A stretch of DNA of 58,331 nucleotides from Gemmatimonadales bacterium. GTDB taxonomy: Bacteria > Gemmatimonadota > Gemmatimonadetes > Gemmatimonadales > GWC2-71-9. Positions 14,810 to 25,552 of this stretch are shown piece after piece. The DNA lies in assembly GCA_036279355.1 (NCBI GenBank), contig DASUJH010000014.1, forward strand, positions 1 through 58,331, read 5' to 3'. Each line of letters begins with the position of its first letter. Position 1 is the stretch's first letter. Position numbers and translations under genes: made by a program. Under the pieces are notes generated by a model. It saw nothing but the letters and a program-made list of their open reading frames with translations, was not told the DNA's origin and searched no databases.

Positions 14810-17800
14810 ATGCCCCGGTTGACGGTGGAACGCGGCAGGCAGGAGGGACGGCGGTTCGAGCGGTTGCGGAAGGTGGACCACAAGGCGGAGCCGCGCGATC
14901 TCGACGTGCAGGCGCTCGAGGCCGAGCTCAGGGAGACCGTGCGCGGCGAGGTGCGATTCGACGCGGGGAGCCGCGCGCTCTACGCGACCGACGGCTCCAA
15001 CTATCGCCAGGTGCCGATCGGCGTCGTGATCCCGCGCGACCTGGAAGACGTGGTCCACACCGTGGGGGCGGCGCGCGCGCATCGCGCTCCGGTGCTGCCG
15101 AGGGGCGGCGGGACCAGCCTCGCGGGGCAGTGCTGCAACGTCGCGGTCGTGCTCGATTTCACCAAGTACCTGCACGGCGTCATCGAGATCGACGCCGAGC
15201 GCCGGCTCGGCCGGGTGCAGCCGGGGTGCGTGCTCGACGACCTGCGCAACGCCGCCGTAAAGCACGGGCTCAACTTCGGACCCGATCCCGCGACCCATGA
15301 CCACTGCACGCTGGGCGGAATGCTGGGCAACGACTCCTGCGGCTCGCATTCGCTCCTGTCGGCCAAGTACGGGCTGGGGCTTCGCACCGCGGACAACACC
15401 CACTCGCTGCACGTGCTCACCTACGACGGGCTCGGGCTTCGCGTGGGGCCGACCTCGCCGGAGGAGCTGAACGGCATCATTTCGGCGGGCGGCCGCCGCG
15501 GCCAGATATACGCCGACCTCAAGGCGCTGCGGGACGAGTACGCCGACGACATCCGCCGCTGCTTCCCCAAGCTGCCGCGCCGGGTGTCGGGCTACAACCT
15601 CGACGAGCTGCTGCCGGAAAACGGGTTCAACGTCGCCCGCGCGCTGGTGGGCACCGAAGGCACCTGCGTCACGATTCTCGAGGCGACGCTCATGCTGGTG
15701 CCCGACCCCGGGGCGCGCGCGATGCTGCTCCTGGGCTATCCCGATATCGTCGCCGCCACCCGGCACCTGATGATGATCCTCGAGCACCAGCCCACCGCGC
15801 TCGAGGGGATGGACCGGATGCTCTTCGACTGGGTGCGCGCCAAGGGCGACGAGGACGCCGACATCGCGCTGTTGCCTCCGGGCGGCGGCTGGCTGCTGGT
15901 CGAGTTCGGCGGCGACTCGAAGCAGGATGCCCACGACCAGGCGCACCGCCTGATGGAGCGGCTCGGCAAGGCCGACCACCCGCCGTCGATGAAGCTGTAC
16001 GACGATCCGGGCGCGGAAGCGAAGATCTGGAAGGTGCGCGAGGGCGGACTGGGCTCGACCGCGTGGGTGCCGGGACATCCCGACACCTGGGAGGGATGGG
16101 AGGACTCCGCCGTTCCGCCCGAGAACGTCTCCGACTACCTGCGCGACTTCCGCGCGCTGCTCGAAAGGTACGATTACAACACGGCGATCTACGGCCACTT
16201 CGGCCAGGGCTGTATCCACTGCCGCATCCCGTTCGACCTCTACACCACGCCCGGCATCGAGAAGTACCGGCGGTTCCTCGACGACGCGAGCGATCTCGTC
16301 GTCAGGTACGGCGGCTCGCTCTCGGGCGAGCACGGCGACGGGCAGTCGAAGGCGGCGCTCCTGCCCAAGATGTTCGGCGACCGGATCGTGCGCGCGTTCG
16401 GCGAGTTCAAGCGCATCTGGGACCCGGGCAACCGGATGAATCCCGGCAAGGTGGTCGATCCCTATCCGCCCACCTCGAACCTGCGCCTCGGCGCCGATTA
16501 CAACCCGCCCGCGCCGAAGACGTACTTCAAGTATCCGGGTGACCGGAACACCTTCGCGCGCGCCGCGCTCCGCTGCGTCGGCGTGGGCGAGTGCCGGCGC
16601 GAAGGCGGCGGCACCATGTGCCCGAGCTACATGGCAACGCGCGAGGAGGCGGACTCCACCCGCGGGCGCGCGCGGCTTCTCTGGGAGATGCTCAACGGCG
16701 AAGTCCTCACCGAGGGCTGGCGGAGCGAGGCGGTGAAGGACGCGCTCGACCTCTGCCTTGCCTGCAAGGGCTGCAAGCACGACTGCCCGGTGAACGTGGA
16801 CATGGCCACCTACAAGGCCGAGTTCCTCGCGCACTACTACGAGGGACGGGTCCGTCCGCGAAATGCCTACGTGTTCGGCTGGATTCATCTCTGGGCGCAG
16901 GCGGCGGGCACGTTGCCGGCGCTCGCGAACCTCGTCACCCACTTGCCGCTCGTGCGCAGCGTGGCCAGGTGGGCGGCGGGAATGTCGCAGGAGCGGAGCG
17001 TGCCGGCGTTCGCGGGCGAGAGCTTCCGGAGCTGGTTCCAGCGGCGGCAGCGCTCCGCTCCGGTCGACGACACCCGGCCGCCGGTCGTCCTCTGGGCCGA
17101 CACGTTCAACAACTACTTCCATCCCGAGACGGCAAAGGCGGCGATGCGGGTGCTGGAGCGCGCGGGATTCCGCGTCGAAGTGCCGGCGCAGGACCTCTGC
17201 TGCGGTCGCCCGCTCTACGACTACGGATTCCTCGGCATGGCCGAGCGGTGGCTCAGGGACATTCTGGACGCGTTGCAGCCTTCGATCGAGGCGGGCATAC
17301 CGGTCGTGGTGCTGGAGCCGAGCTGCGCCACGGTATTCAAGGACGAGCTGGGCAATCTCTTCCCCAACGACGAGGACGCGAAGCGGCTCGCCAGTCAGAC
17401 GTTTCTGCTGAGCGACTTCCTGAAGAAGAAGGCGCCCGACTTCCGCGTACCCAGGCTCAGCCGCAAGGCGCTGGTGCAGGTGCACTGCCATCACAAATCG
17501 GTCATCGGGGCCGATGCCGAGAACACGGTCCTCTCGGAGATGGGGCTCGACGCCGAGCAGCCTGAGCTCGGGTGCTGCGGCATGGCGGGCGCGTTCGGGT
17601 TCGAGACCGGGAGCCACTACGACGTCTCGATGACGTGCGGCGAGCGGAACCTGCTGCCCGCCGTGGCGCGCGCGGCCGACGACACGTTGATCATTGCCGA
17701 CGGGTTCAGTTGCCGCGAGCAGATTTCGCAGGGCACCAACCGGGTGGCGCTGCACCTGGCGGAGGTGATCGAGCTGGCGTTCGCGGGCGATGGATCGGCG

Positions 17801-17950
17801 AGGGACGGCGGTCGGCCCGAAGCCGGGCTCGTTCGCCGGCGCCGTAAGGCCGCGCGCGCGGGGAACCTCCGGCTCGCGGCGGTGGTGGGCGGCGGGCTCG
17901 TCGGGGCAAGGCTCGCCACGCTGCTCGCGACCCGGAGGCAACGGAGATAG
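14810..17950 (+). CDS. FAD-linked oxidase fused to a 4Fe-4S/CCG domain protein, D-lactate dehydrogenase-like
   Basis: The protein has 1046 residues from ATG at 14810. The first half is a GlcD-type FAD domain (PRGGGTSLAGQC, DPATHDHCTLGGMLGNDSCG, YGHFGQGCIHCRIPF, SGEHGDGQSKAALLP). The second half is a GlcF-type part with two ferredoxin-like clusters (GECRREGGGTMCPSY and LCLACKGCKHDCPVN) and two cysteine-rich CCG domains (LCCGRPLYDYGFLG, GCCGMAGAFGFETG). This is the layout of quinone-linked D-lactate/2-hydroxyglutarate dehydrogenases. A C-terminal hydrophobic helix followed by RRQRR suggests membrane contact. It would oxidise D-lactate to pyruvate; the exact 2-hydroxyacid cannot be fixed by eye. 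It sits between the LarA-like gene and actA (9-base gap), which ties it to quinol oxidation. Confidence 0.9.
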   Translation: MPRLTVERGRQEGRRFERLRKVDHKAEPRDLDVQALEAELRETVRGEVRFDAGSRALYATDGSNYRQVPIGVVIPRDLEDVVHTVGAARAHRAPVLPRGGGTSLAGQCCNVAVVLDFTKYLHGVIEIDAERRLGRVQPGCVLDDLRNAAVKHGLNFGPDPATHDHCTLGGMLGNDSCGSHSLLSAKYGLGLRTADNTHSLHVLTYDGLGLRVGPTSPEELNGIISAGGRRGQIYADLKALRDEYADDIRRCFPKLPRRVSGYNLDELLPENGFNVARALVGTEGTCVTILEATLMLVPDPGARAMLLLGYPDIVAATRHLMMILEHQPTALEGMDRMLFDWVRAKGDEDADIALLPPGGGWLLVEFGGDSKQDAHDQAHRLMERLGKADHPPSMKLYDDPGAEAKIWKVREGGLGSTAWVPGHPDTWEGWEDSAVPPENVSDYLRDFRALLERYDYNTAIYGHFGQGCIHCRIPFDLYTTPGIEKYRRFLDDASDLVVRYGGSLSGEHGDGQSKAALLPKMFGDRIVRAFGEFKRIWDPGNRMNPGKVVDPYPPTSNLRLGADYNPPAPKTYFKYPGDRNTFARAALRCVGVGECRREGGGTMCPSYMATREEADSTRGRARLLWEMLNGEVLTEGWRSEAVKDALDLCLACKGCKHDCPVNVDMATYKAEFLAHYYEGRVRPRNAYVFGWIHLWAQAAGTLPALANLVTHLPLVRSVARWAAGMSQERSVPAFAGESFRSWFQRRQRSAPVDDTRPPVVLWADTFNNYFHPETAKAAMRVLERAGFRVEVPAQDLCCGRPLYDYGFLGMAERWLRDILDALQPSIEAGIPVVVLEPSCATVFKDELGNLFPNDEDAKRLASQTFLLSDFLKKKAPDFRVPRLSRKALVQVHCHHKSVIGADAENTVLSEMGLDAEQPELGCCGMAGAFGFETGSHYDVSMTCGERNLLPAVARAADDTLIIADGFSCREQISQGTNRVALHLAEVIELAFAGDGSARDGGRPEAGLVRRRRKAARAGNLRLAAVVGGGLVGARLATLLATRRQRR

Positions 17951-17959
17951 CCGCGCACC

Positions 17960-18646
17960 ATGCCCGCGCTCTTCCGGCCCGGCAGCAACGGCGTGATGCG
18001 GCGCACGCTGCTCGCGATCGCGGTCGTGATCGTGGCCGTGCCGCTGCTGCTCATGGCGTGGGTGCGGACGCCGCTGGTCACGCGCGAGGGCGATTCGCCG
18101 GCGCAGCCCGTCCCCTTCGACCACCGGATCCATGCGCACGCGCTGCGGATCGACTGCCGCTACTGCCACAGTGACGTCGAGCGGTCGGCCGTGGCGGGGA
18201 TGCCGTCGACGCAGACCTGCGTGCCGTGCCACAACCAGACCTGGTTCAACGGTCCGCAGTTCGCGCCGGTGCGCCAGAGCCTCGCCAGCGGCCGGCCGAT
18301 TCCCTGGCGGCGCGTGAACGGCCTGCCGGACTTCGTGTTCTTCAACCACGCCGTCCACGTGAACGGTGGCGTGGGTTGCGAGACCTGCCACGGCCAGGTC
18401 GACCGGATGGCGCGGGTGAAGCAGGCCGCGCCGCTCACGATGGCGTGGTGCATCGACTGCCATCGCAACCCGAACCCTCGCCTGCGGCCGGTGGCGGAGA
18501 TGACGGCGATGGGATGGGATCCGCACGCGGGCGGCGGTCGCGGTGACCGAGCGGCGGGCGCCGGCGGTCAGCTCGCGGCGCGCACGCCGGTGGTGAGCGA
18601 CGAGCGCATCCGCGAAATCACCAACTGCTCGGCGTGCCACAGGTGA
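17960..18646 (+). CDS. actA: Alternative complex III pentahaem cytochrome c subunit
   Basis: The protein is 228 residues. An N-terminal membrane helix (RRTLLAIAVVIVAVPLLLMA) anchors a periplasmic domain with five CxxCH haem sites: C66-H70, C87-H91, C140-H144, C164-H168 and C223-H227. Five haems, the FDHRIHAHALRIDCRYCH opening and the position ahead of actB identify ActA. It carries electrons from quinol oxidation toward the monohaem subunit and soluble acceptors. A Gly/Ala-rich insert (about residues 190-208) separates the last two haem sites. ATG at 17960 is used; an in-frame ATG ten codons later (MRRTLL) is nearly as good. Confidence 0.95.
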   Translation: MPALFRPGSNGVMRRTLLAIAVVIVAVPLLLMAWVRTPLVTREGDSPAQPVPFDHRIHAHALRIDCRYCHSDVERSAVAGMPSTQTCVPCHNQTWFNGPQFAPVRQSLASGRPIPWRRVNGLPDFVFFNHAVHVNGGVGCETCHGQVDRMARVKQAAPLTMAWCIDCHRNPNPRLRPVAEMTAMGWDPHAGGGRGDRAAGAGGQLAARTPVVSDERIREITNCSACHR

Positions 18647-18678
18647 GCGGGGCGGCGCGACATTCGGCGGGGTGACGC

Positions 18679-21600
18679 ATGGGTGAAGGGTGGCGGGAAC
18701 GCTGGGAGGCGTGGGCCGCGCGGCACGAGGGGCGGGAATACTGGCGCGGGCTGGACGAGCTGCTCGACGAGCCGGAGTTCACGGCGGCGCTCGCGCGCGA
18801 ATTTCCGGCCGGCGCGGACGAGCTGCGCGGAGGCTTGAGCCGCCGGGAGTTCGTCAAGCTGCTCGGCGCGAGCATGGCGCTCGCCGGTGTCAGCGGCTGC
18901 GTGAGCCGGCCCACCGAGCGCATCCTCACCTACGTCTCGCGTCCGCCTGAGGTCACGCCCGGCACGGCCAATCACTACGCGACGTCGATGGCGATGGACG
19001 GCTACGCCACCGGCCTGCTGGTGGAGAGCCACGTCGGCCGGCCCACCAAGGTCGAGGGCAACCCCGACCATCCGGCGAGCCTCGGCGCCGCGGGCGTGTA
19101 CCACCAGGCATCGGTGCTCGAGCTGTACGACCCGCACCGCGCGCGCGAGGTGCGGCGGGGCGGCAAGGCCACGAGCTGGGACGCCTTTGCCGCGGCGCTC
19201 GCGCCGGCCGCCCTCGCGCGCCAGGCGGGTGCGCGCGGAGCGGGGCTCCATCTTCTGCTCGAGCCCACCGCATCGCCGATGGCCGGCGAGCTGCTCTCGC
19301 GCGTGCGCGAGCGCTACCCCGACGTGCACGTGCACTTCGACGCCCCGCTCGCGAGCGACGCGCCGCTCGACGCGGCGCGTGCGGTCTTCGGGCGCGCCGT
19401 GCAGCCGGTGTATGACTTCCGCCGCGCCGACGTCGTCCTCGCGCTCGACGCGAACTTCCTCGCGGCCGGCCCCTTCTTCCTCCGCTACGCGCGGCAGTTC
19501 GCCGAGCGGCGGCGGCTGCGCGCGCCGGATGACAGCATGAACCGGCTGTACGTCGTCGAGGGCGTGCTGAGCGAAACCGGTGCGAGCGCGGATCACCGCC
19601 TCCGCGGGCGCACGCGCGAGGTGCGGGACGTAGCGGCGATGGTGCACGCGGCCGCCGCGTCGAGCGGTGCGGCGGGGGCGGCTGGCACGGGCGCGCGGCC
19701 GGCCACGGACGCGGGCAAGTCAAGCGAATGGGTCCGTGCCGCCGCCGCCGATCTGGCCGCGCATCGGGGACGGAGCATCGTGATCGCGGGCGAGCGGCAG
19801 CCGGCGGCCGTTCACGCGACGGCGTACCTGCTCAACGCGGCGCTCGGCAACGAGGGCCGGACCGTTTCGTACATCGAGCCGCAACTCATCGGCGCGGGAG
19901 GTGCCGGCGGCGCGCGCGCCGAGTCGCTCGCCGCGCTGGTCGACGCGATGCGCGGCGGCTCCGCGGGCGCCGTCATCGTGCTCGGCGGCGATCCCTGCTT
20001 CACCGCGCCCGCGGACTACGACTTCGCGCGGCTCTTCGCGCGCGTCCCGTTCACCGCGTACCTCGGCCTTTTCCGCAACGAGACCGGGGGGCGTGCACAG
20101 TGGTTCGCGTCCGCGCTCCACTACCTCGAGGCGTGGGGCGACGAGCGCGCCTGGGACGGCACGGCGTCGCTGGTGCAACCGCTCATTGCGCCGCTCTACG
20201 GCGGCCACGCGCGGGACGACGTGCTGGCCCTCGTGGCCAGCGTCGGCGGCGACGCGCATACCCGGCTCCGCGACGCGTGGCGCACGCGCGCGGGAGCGGG
20301 AGCGGGAGATTTCGACGCGTTCTGGGATGCGGCGCTCGAGGGCGGCGTGATCGAGGGGAGCGCCGCGGCGCCGGTGCGCGTGCAAGCCAACCCTGCGGCG
20401 CTTGAAGCACTCCAATCGAATGCCGCGCCCGCAACGGACGGGCCCCCCGCCGCCGGGATGGAGATCGTGTTCGCCCAGAGCGCGGCCATCTACGACGGCC
20501 GCTTTGCCGACAACGCGTGGCTCCAGGAGCTGCCGGACCCGATCACCAAGCTCACCTGGGACAACGCCGCCCAGTTGAGCCCGCGCACGGCGTCGCAACT
20601 CGGCGTCGAGACCAACGACGTGCTCGAGCTCACCCTCCGCGGCCGCAGCGTGCGGGTGCCGGCGCTCGTCGTTCCGGGTCATGCCCACGATTGCATTTCC
20701 GTCGCGGTGGGCTATGGCCGAGCCGGCGGCCCCGAGCTGGTGGCGAACGGCGTCGGCGCCAACGTGTACCGGATCCGCCCGAGCGACGCGCCCTACGCCG
20801 CCGCGGGGCTTTCGGTGCGCCGCGCACCCGCATCCGGTGGCCCGCTCCGCCACGTGCTCGCCACCACGCAATCCCACTGGGGGATGCACGGCCGCTCGCC
20901 CATTCTGGCGGCAACGCTGGAGGAGTACCGGCGCAACCCGAGCTTTGCCGCCTCCGAGCGGAAGCGCACGCTCACGCTGTACGAGCCGTCGCTCACCGCG
21001 CCCGACCAGTGGGCCATGGCCATCGACCTCTCGCTCTGCACCGGATGCAGCGCGTGCGTCGTCGCCTGCCAGGCGGAGAACAACATTCCCGTAGTGGGGC
21101 GCGAGGGCGTGCTCCACAGCCGGGAGATGCACTGGATCCGGATCGACCGCTACTTCAGCGGCGCGCCCGACGATCCGGCCACCGCCGTGCAGCCGATGCT
21201 CTGCCAGCAGTGCGAGAAGGCGCCCTGCGAGTACGTCTGCCCCGTGGGCGCCACCTCGCACAGCGTCGATGGGATCAACGAAATGGTGTACAACCGCTGC
21301 GTCGGTACCCGGTTCTGCTCCAACAACTGCCCCTACAAGGTCCGCCGGTTCAACTGGTTCGACTACAACGACGAGCTGGCGGAAACGGAGCGGATGGTCA
21401 AGAACCCCGACGTGACGGTGCGCGCCCGCGGTGTGATGGAGAAGTGCACCTTCTGCATCCAGCGCGTGCGCGAGGCGCAGATCGCGGGCCGAGTGGAGGG
21501 GCGCCCGCTCCGGCCGGGCGAGGTGCGGACGGCCTGCCAGCAGTCGTGCCCCACCGAGGCGATCATCTTCGGCTCGCTCACCAACCCGAGGGACGAGGTC

Positions 21601-21729
21601 GTGCGCCGCTGGGCCGACCCGCGGCGCTACGAGGTGCTGCACGAATTGAGCACGCAGCCCAGGGTGCAGTACCTCGCCCGCATCAGCAACCCGAATCCCG
21701 CGCTCGGGCCTTCCGATGACCTCGCTTAG
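18679..21729 (+). CDS. actB: Alternative complex III iron-sulfur subunit (molybdopterin oxidoreductase-like fused to ferredoxin domain)
   Basis: The 1016-residue protein has a variant twin-arginine signal placed about 50 residues in ([17 protein letters not shown], then VSGC, a possible lipobox). The large middle part is related to molybdopterin oxidoreductases but in ActB carries no molybdenum. The C-terminal part (about 775-1000) is a four-cluster ferredoxin domain: [46 protein letters not shown], and CTFC with [10 protein letters not shown]. This fused B1-B2 form is usual in Gemmatimonadota and Bacteroidota relatives. Residues about 220-250 and 330-345 are Ala-rich loops. The gene overlaps actC by 14 bases. 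It is the electron wire between the quinol site in ActC and the cytochromes. Confidence 0.95.
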   Translation: MGEGWRERWEAWAARHEGREYWRGLDELLDEPEFTAALAREFPAGADELRGGLSRREFVKLLGASMALAGVSGCVSRPTERILTYVSRPPEVTPGTANHYATSMAMDGYATGLLVESHVGRPTKVEGNPDHPASLGAAGVYHQASVLELYDPHRAREVRRGGKATSWDAFAAALAPAALARQAGARGAGLHLLLEPTASPMAGELLSRVRERYPDVHVHFDAPLASDAPLDAARAVFGRAVQPVYDFRRADVVLALDANFLAAGPFFLRYARQFAERRRLRAPDDSMNRLYVVEGVLSETGASADHRLRGRTREVRDVAAMVHAAAASSGAAGAAGTGARPATDAGKSSEWVRAAAADLAAHRGRSIVIAGERQPAAVHATAYLLNAALGNEGRTVSYIEPQLIGAGGAGGARAESLAALVDAMRGGSAGAVIVLGGDPCFTAPADYDFARLFARVPFTAYLGLFRNETGGRAQWFASALHYLEAWGDERAWDGTASLVQPLIAPLYGGHARDDVLALVASVGGDAHTRLRDAWRTRAGAGAGDFDAFWDAALEGGVIEGSAAAPVRVQANPAALEALQSNAAPATDGPPAAGMEIVFAQSAAIYDGRFADNAWLQELPDPITKLTWDNAAQLSPRTASQLGVETNDVLELTLRGRSVRVPALVVPGHAHDCISVAVGYGRAGGPELVANGVGANVYRIRPSDAPYAAAGLSVRRAPASGGPLRHVLATTQSHWGMHGRSPILAATLEEYRRNPSFAASERKRTLTLYEPSLTAPDQWAMAIDLSLCTGCSACVVACQAENNIPVVGREGVLHSREMHWIRIDRYFSGAPDDPATAVQPMLCQQCEKAPCEYVCPVGATSHSVDGINEMVYNRCVGTRFCSNNCPYKVRRFNWFDYNDELAETERMVKNPDVTVRARGVMEKCTFCIQRVREAQIAGRVEGRPLRPGEVRTACQQSCPTEAIIFGSLTNPRDEVVRRWADPRRYEVLHELSTQPRVQYLARISNPNPALGPSDDLA

Positions 21730-23107
21730 CTCGGCGCCTCGGCGCGGCGTGGCGGGCACCCCGCCGCACGACCCGGTGCTCCAGGGGCGGCCCGACGACG
21801 CGGCCATCACCGACCAGCTCCTCGCGCCGATCATCCAGCGTGCCTCGCTCGGCTGGTGGCTGCTGCTCGCCATCGCCGCGGCGGGCGCGCTGCTCCTGGT
21901 CGTCGCGGGGACGTACACGATCGTCACCGGCATCGGCGTCTGGGGCAACAACATCCCCAATGCCTGGGCCTACGCCATCACCGACTTCGTCTGGTGGATC
22001 GGCATCGGCCACGCGGGCACGTTCATCTCGGCCTTCCTGCTGCTCTTCAACCAGCGGTGGCGCGCGTCGATCAACCGCGTCGCGGAGGCGATGACGCTCT
22101 TCGCGCTGGTGAACGCGGGGCTCTTTCCGATCCTCCACCTCGGGCGGCCCTGGTTCTTCTACTGGCTTCTGCCGTACCCTACGCGGTTCGGCGTGTGGCC
22201 CCAGTTCAAGAGCGCGCTGCCGTGGGACGCGGCGGCGGTGGCCACCTACTTCACGGTCTCGCTCCTCTTCTGGTACATGGGCCTCGTACCCGACTTCGCC
22301 ACCGCGCGCGACCGCGTGCCGGGCCGCGTGCGCCGGCGGATTTACGGAGTCCTCGCGCTCGGCTGGCGGGGCGCGGCGCGGCAATGGCACCAGTACAAGT
22401 TTGCGTACCTCATGCTGGGCGGGCTCGCGGCGCCGCTCGTGATCTCCGTCCACAGCATCGTGAGCCTCGACTTCGCCATCGCGCAGCTCCCCGGCTGGCA
22501 CTCGACGATCTTTCCGCCGTACTTCGTGGTCGGCGCCATCTATTCAGGCTTCGCGATGGTGCTGATCCTGATCCTGCCGGTCCGCCGGATCTTCGGGCTC
22601 GGCACGGTCATCACCCCGCGGCATCTCGACAACATGGCCAAGCTGTTGCTCGCGATGGGGTGGATGCTCACCTATTGCTACATCGTCGAGATCTTCATCG
22701 CCTGGTACAGCGGGAACGCGTACGAGCGCTATACCTATCTCGTGGCGCGGCCGCTCGGCCACTACGCCTGGCTCTTCTGGGCGCTCATCGCCTGCAACGT
22801 GCTCACGCCGAATCTCTACTGGTGGCGCCGGATGCGGCGGAGCCCCGTGGCGCTCTTCCTGGGCTCGCTGCTCATCCTCGCGGGGATGTGGATCGAGCGG
22901 TTCGTCATCATCGTGGGCTCGCTCAGCCGCGATTTCCTCCCGAGCTCGTGGCACAACTACGCGCCGAGCTGGGTGGACTGGTCGATCCTGTTCGGGAGCG
23001 TGGGACTGTTCGGGTTCTTCTTCCTGCTCTTCCTGCGCTTCGTGCCGTTCATTCCGATCAGCGAGGTGAAGGAGCTGCGCCACGAGCTGGCGGAGGCGGA
23101 GGCATGA
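21716..23107 (+). CDS. actC: Alternative complex III quinol-binding membrane subunit (NrfD/PsrC family)
   Basis: The protein is 463 residues with about ten membrane helices, starting with a cytoplasmic N-terminus that contains [20 protein letters not shown]. Conserved pieces include [59 protein letters not shown] and [19 protein letters not shown]. ActC holds the quinol oxidation site in this complex. Its start overlaps actB by 14 bases and its stop overlaps actD (ATGA). The last helix ends in [20 protein letters not shown], the usual cytoplasmic tail. No departures from the family were seen. Confidence 0.95.
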   Translation: MTSLSSAPRRGVAGTPPHDPVLQGRPDDAAITDQLLAPIIQRASLGWWLLLAIAAAGALLLVVAGTYTIVTGIGVWGNNIPNAWAYAITDFVWWIGIGHAGTFISAFLLLFNQRWRASINRVAEAMTLFALVNAGLFPILHLGRPWFFYWLLPYPTRFGVWPQFKSALPWDAAAVATYFTVSLLFWYMGLVPDFATARDRVPGRVRRRIYGVLALGWRGAARQWHQYKFAYLMLGGLAAPLVISVHSIVSLDFAIAQLPGWHSTIFPPYFVVGAIYSGFAMVLILILPVRRIFGLGTVITPRHLDNMAKLLLAMGWMLTYCYIVEIFIAWYSGNAYERYTYLVARPLGHYAWLFWALIACNVLTPNLYWWRRMRRSPVALFLGSLLILAGMWIERFVIIVGSLSRDFLPSSWHNYAPSWVDWSILFGSVGLFGFFFLLFLRFVPFIPISEVKELRHELAEAEA

Positions 23108-23682
23108 AGCGCAGGCGGCTGGCGCACGGGCTCATGGCGGAGTTCCGCGGGCCGGACGAGCTGGTGGCGGCGGTCGCGGCGCTCCGCGCGCTCGGCTATC
23201 GCGAGCTGGAGACGTTCACGCCGTTCGCGGTGCCGGGGCTCACGGAGCGGCTCGGCCTCCCGTGGCCGGCGCTGCCCAAGTTCGTCCTGCTCGGCGGCAT
23301 TCTGGGCGGGATCGCGGGCTACCTGATCCAGTGGTACTCGGACGTGGTCGCGTACGTGCAGATCGTGGGCGGCCGGCCGGCGCACGCGGTGCCCGCCTTC
23401 ATTCCGGCCACGTTCGAGGCGACCGTGCTGGGCGCCTCGCTCACCGCGTTTTTCGGCCTGTACTTCGTGCTCGGATTGCCCGCACTCTGGCACCCGGTGT
23501 TCGAGGTGGAGGGATTCGATCGCGCGTCGGACGACCGGTTCTGGCTGGCGGTGTCGGCCGAGGATCCGATCTATGACCGCGAGCGCACCGGCCAGGCGCT
23601 CGCGGCGCTGGGCCCGCTGCGGGTCACGCCGGTGCCGGAGAGGACCGCGCCTGCGGTAGCGGTGCCGGGGGAGCTGCAATGA
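23104..23682 (+). CDS. actD: Alternative complex III subunit D (DUF3341)
   Basis: The protein is 192 residues from ATG at 23104, overlapping the actC stop. A short cytoplasmic domain ([37 protein letters not shown]) precedes two membrane helices (about residues 58-75 and 98-125). It then contains [20 protein letters not shown], a DUF3341 hallmark. ActD is an accessory membrane subunit without cofactors. The order after actC and before the monohaem cytochrome gene is standard. The stop overlaps actE. Confidence 0.94.
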   Translation: MKRRRLAHGLMAEFRGPDELVAAVAALRALGYRELETFTPFAVPGLTERLGLPWPALPKFVLLGGILGGIAGYLIQWYSDVVAYVQIVGGRPAHAVPAFIPATFEATVLGASLTAFFGLYFVLGLPALWHPVFEVEGFDRASDDRFWLAVSAEDPIYDRERTGQALAALGPLRVTPVPERTAPAVAVPGELQ

Positions 23683-24353
23683 CGGCGGCCCCGCGGCGGT
23701 TGGCATTGCGCATCGCGCGAACGCGCCGGCGCGCGGCGCCCATCGCGGCGCGCATCGCGGCGGGGCTCGCCGCGGGCCTCGTCGTGCTCCTCGCCTCCGG
23801 CTGCCATGGCTGGTCCGCCGACCTCGACCGCGCGCTCGAGCGCATGCGGGAGCAGCCGCGGTACGACCCGTACGAGCACAGCGCGTTCTTCTGGAATGGC
23901 GCGGTGATGCAGACACCGCCCGAGGGTACGATCCCCCGTGGCGGCAACGTGCCGAGCGCGATCGGTGCCGCGGCGCCGGCGGGGCCTGAAATCGCGAACG
24001 GCGTGGACGCGCAGGGGAGCTACCTGGCGCGGATCCCCGTGACGGTCACCGATACGCTCCTCGCCCGCGGCCGTTCGCGCTTCGACATCTTCTGCGCCGC
24101 GTGCCACGGTGAAGACGGCCGCGGCCACAGTGCCGTCGCCCAGAACATGATCGAGCGGCCGCCGCCTTCGCTCCGCTCGGCCGCGATCGCGGCGCTGCCG
24201 CCGGGGCTTGTTTATCACGTGATCGGCGCCGGCTTTGGCCGGATGCCGCCGTACGCGGCGCAGCTCTCGGTCGTGGACCGCTGGGCGGTGGTGGCCTACG
24301 TGCAGCGCTTGCAGCGGAGCGACACGACCGCTGCACCCGGAGCGCCGTCGTGA
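23679..24353 (+). CDS. actE: Alternative complex III monohaem cytochrome c lipoprotein
   Basis: The protein is 224 residues. An Arg-rich N-terminus and hydrophobic helix end in LLASGCHG, a lipobox, so the protein is probably a membrane-anchored lipoprotein. One haem site (FCAACHGEDGRG) and a likely Met ligand (FGRMPPYAAQL) make it a class I cytochrome. The segment MREQPRYDPYEHSAFFWNGA is typical of ActE. It accepts electrons from ActA and passes them to an oxidase or soluble cytochrome. It overlaps actD and actF by 4 bases each. No oxidase genes follow in the window. Confidence 0.93.
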   Translation: MTAAPRRLALRIARTRRRAAPIAARIAAGLAAGLVVLLASGCHGWSADLDRALERMREQPRYDPYEHSAFFWNGAVMQTPPEGTIPRGGNVPSAIGAAAPAGPEIANGVDAQGSYLARIPVTVTDTLLARGRSRFDIFCAACHGEDGRGHSAVAQNMIERPPPSLRSAAIAALPPGLVYHVIGAGFGRMPPYAAQLSVVDRWAVVAYVQRLQRSDTTAAPGAPS

Positions 24354-25552
24354 CCCGCCGTGGCATGGGCGCGCTCGCCGCCGCGCTATACGTGGGCCGC
24401 CGCTGGTCCGAGGCGGGGCCGGGCGAACCACCGCGGCATGCGGGGCGCCTCGCGCGCATCGCGTTCGTCATCGGCATCGTGGGTCTCGTGCTCTCCGCGT
24501 TGGGCCTGCTGGTCGACGCGCGCCAGGCGTACACCTCGTTCCTCACCGCGTACGCGGCGGCGATCAGCGTGGCGCTCGGCGCACTCATCCTCGCCATGTC
24601 GACGCACCTCACCGGCGCGCGCTGGTTCATCCCGCTCCGCCGGGTCACCGAAGGCGTCGCCGCGACGATGCCGGTCTTCGCCATCCTCTTCATCCTGCTC
24701 CTGCCCGGCCTGGGCGAGCTATATCCCTGGGTGCGTTCGTCGGCGGGCGTTCCCGCTGCGGCATATCTCAACGTGCCGTTCTTCGTGATCCGCGCGGTGA
24801 TCTACTTCGCCATCTGGATCACGATCACCCTGCTGCTCGATCGCTGGTCGGCGGAGCGCGCGCGGGCGCCGGCGCCCGGCGCGCTGGGCAAGTCGCGGGC
24901 GCTGAGCGCGGCGGGTCTCCCGCTCGTCTCGCTCGCGCTCACCTTCGCGGCCTTCGACTGGCTCATGTCGCTCGCACCGCGCTGGTTCTCGACCATCTAC
25001 GGGCTCTACTGGTTCTCCGGCGGTTTCCTCGGTGCGCTGGCACTCGTGGCGCTTGCGGGGTGCGTCGCGAGCGGCGGCACGCTCGCCGGCGCCATCGAGT
25101 CGAGGCAGTACCGCGCGCTCGGCACGCTGCTCGTCACCTTCATCGTGTTCTGGGCGTACATCGCCTTCTGCCAGTTTCTCATCATCTGGATCGGGGACAT
25201 TCCGGTCGAGATCGCCTGGTACGTGCCACGTATGCGCGGAAGCTGGGGCGTGCTCGCGGTGGTGCTGATCGTGGGGCAGTTCGCGCTTCCTTTTCTCCTG
25301 TTGCTGCCGCGGGCGGTGAAGACCAACCGCACGGCGCTCGGCGTCATCGCCGTCTGGCTGCTGGTGATGCACTACCTCGACGTGTACTGGCTGGTGCTGC
25401 CGGCGCTGCACCCCGACGGCATTCACCCGCACTGGCTCGATCTCACCGGGCTCGCCGCGGTGGTCGGGCTCACGGTGGCGTACGGCGCGTGGCGCATCGC
25501 GGGCCAGCCGCTCCTGCCAAGGCCGAGCGTGGCCGAGCCGTCGCCGTCATGA
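24350..25552 (+). CDS. actF: Alternative complex III second membrane subunit (ActF, NrfD-like)
   Basis: The protein is 400 residues from a GTG start that overlaps actE. It has about ten membrane helices and is shorter than ActC. Conserved parts include YTSFLTAYAAAISVALGALI, STHLTGARWFIPLRRVTEG, FAAFDWLMSLAPRWFSTIYG and FCQFLIIWIGDIPVEIAWYV. ActF completes the membrane part of the complex and may provide a proton path. The gene closes the act cluster; its stop overlaps the next gene (ATGA), so the following peptidase-like gene is co-translated with the complex. Confidence 0.94.
   Translation: MTRRGMGALAAALYVGRRWSEAGPGEPPRHAGRLARIAFVIGIVGLVLSALGLLVDARQAYTSFLTAYAAAISVALGALILAMSTHLTGARWFIPLRRVTEGVAATMPVFAILFILLLPGLGELYPWVRSSAGVPAAAYLNVPFFVIRAVIYFAIWITITLLLDRWSAERARAPAPGALGKSRALSAAGLPLVSLALTFAAFDWLMSLAPRWFSTIYGLYWFSGGFLGALALVALAGCVASGGTLAGAIESRQYRALGTLLVTFIVFWAYIAFCQFLIIWIGDIPVEIAWYVPRMRGSWGVLAVVLIVGQFALPFLLLLPRAVKTNRTALGVIAVWLLVMHYLDVYWLVLPALHPDGIHPHWLDLTGLAAVVGLTVAYGAWRIAGQPLLPRPSVAEPSPS

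Noticed and set aside
14591-18640. Open frame of about 1350 codons on the minus strand across the LarA, lactate dehydrogenase and actA genes
   Set aside because: It is a shadow frame: it crosses three recognised genes on the other strand and shows no domain.
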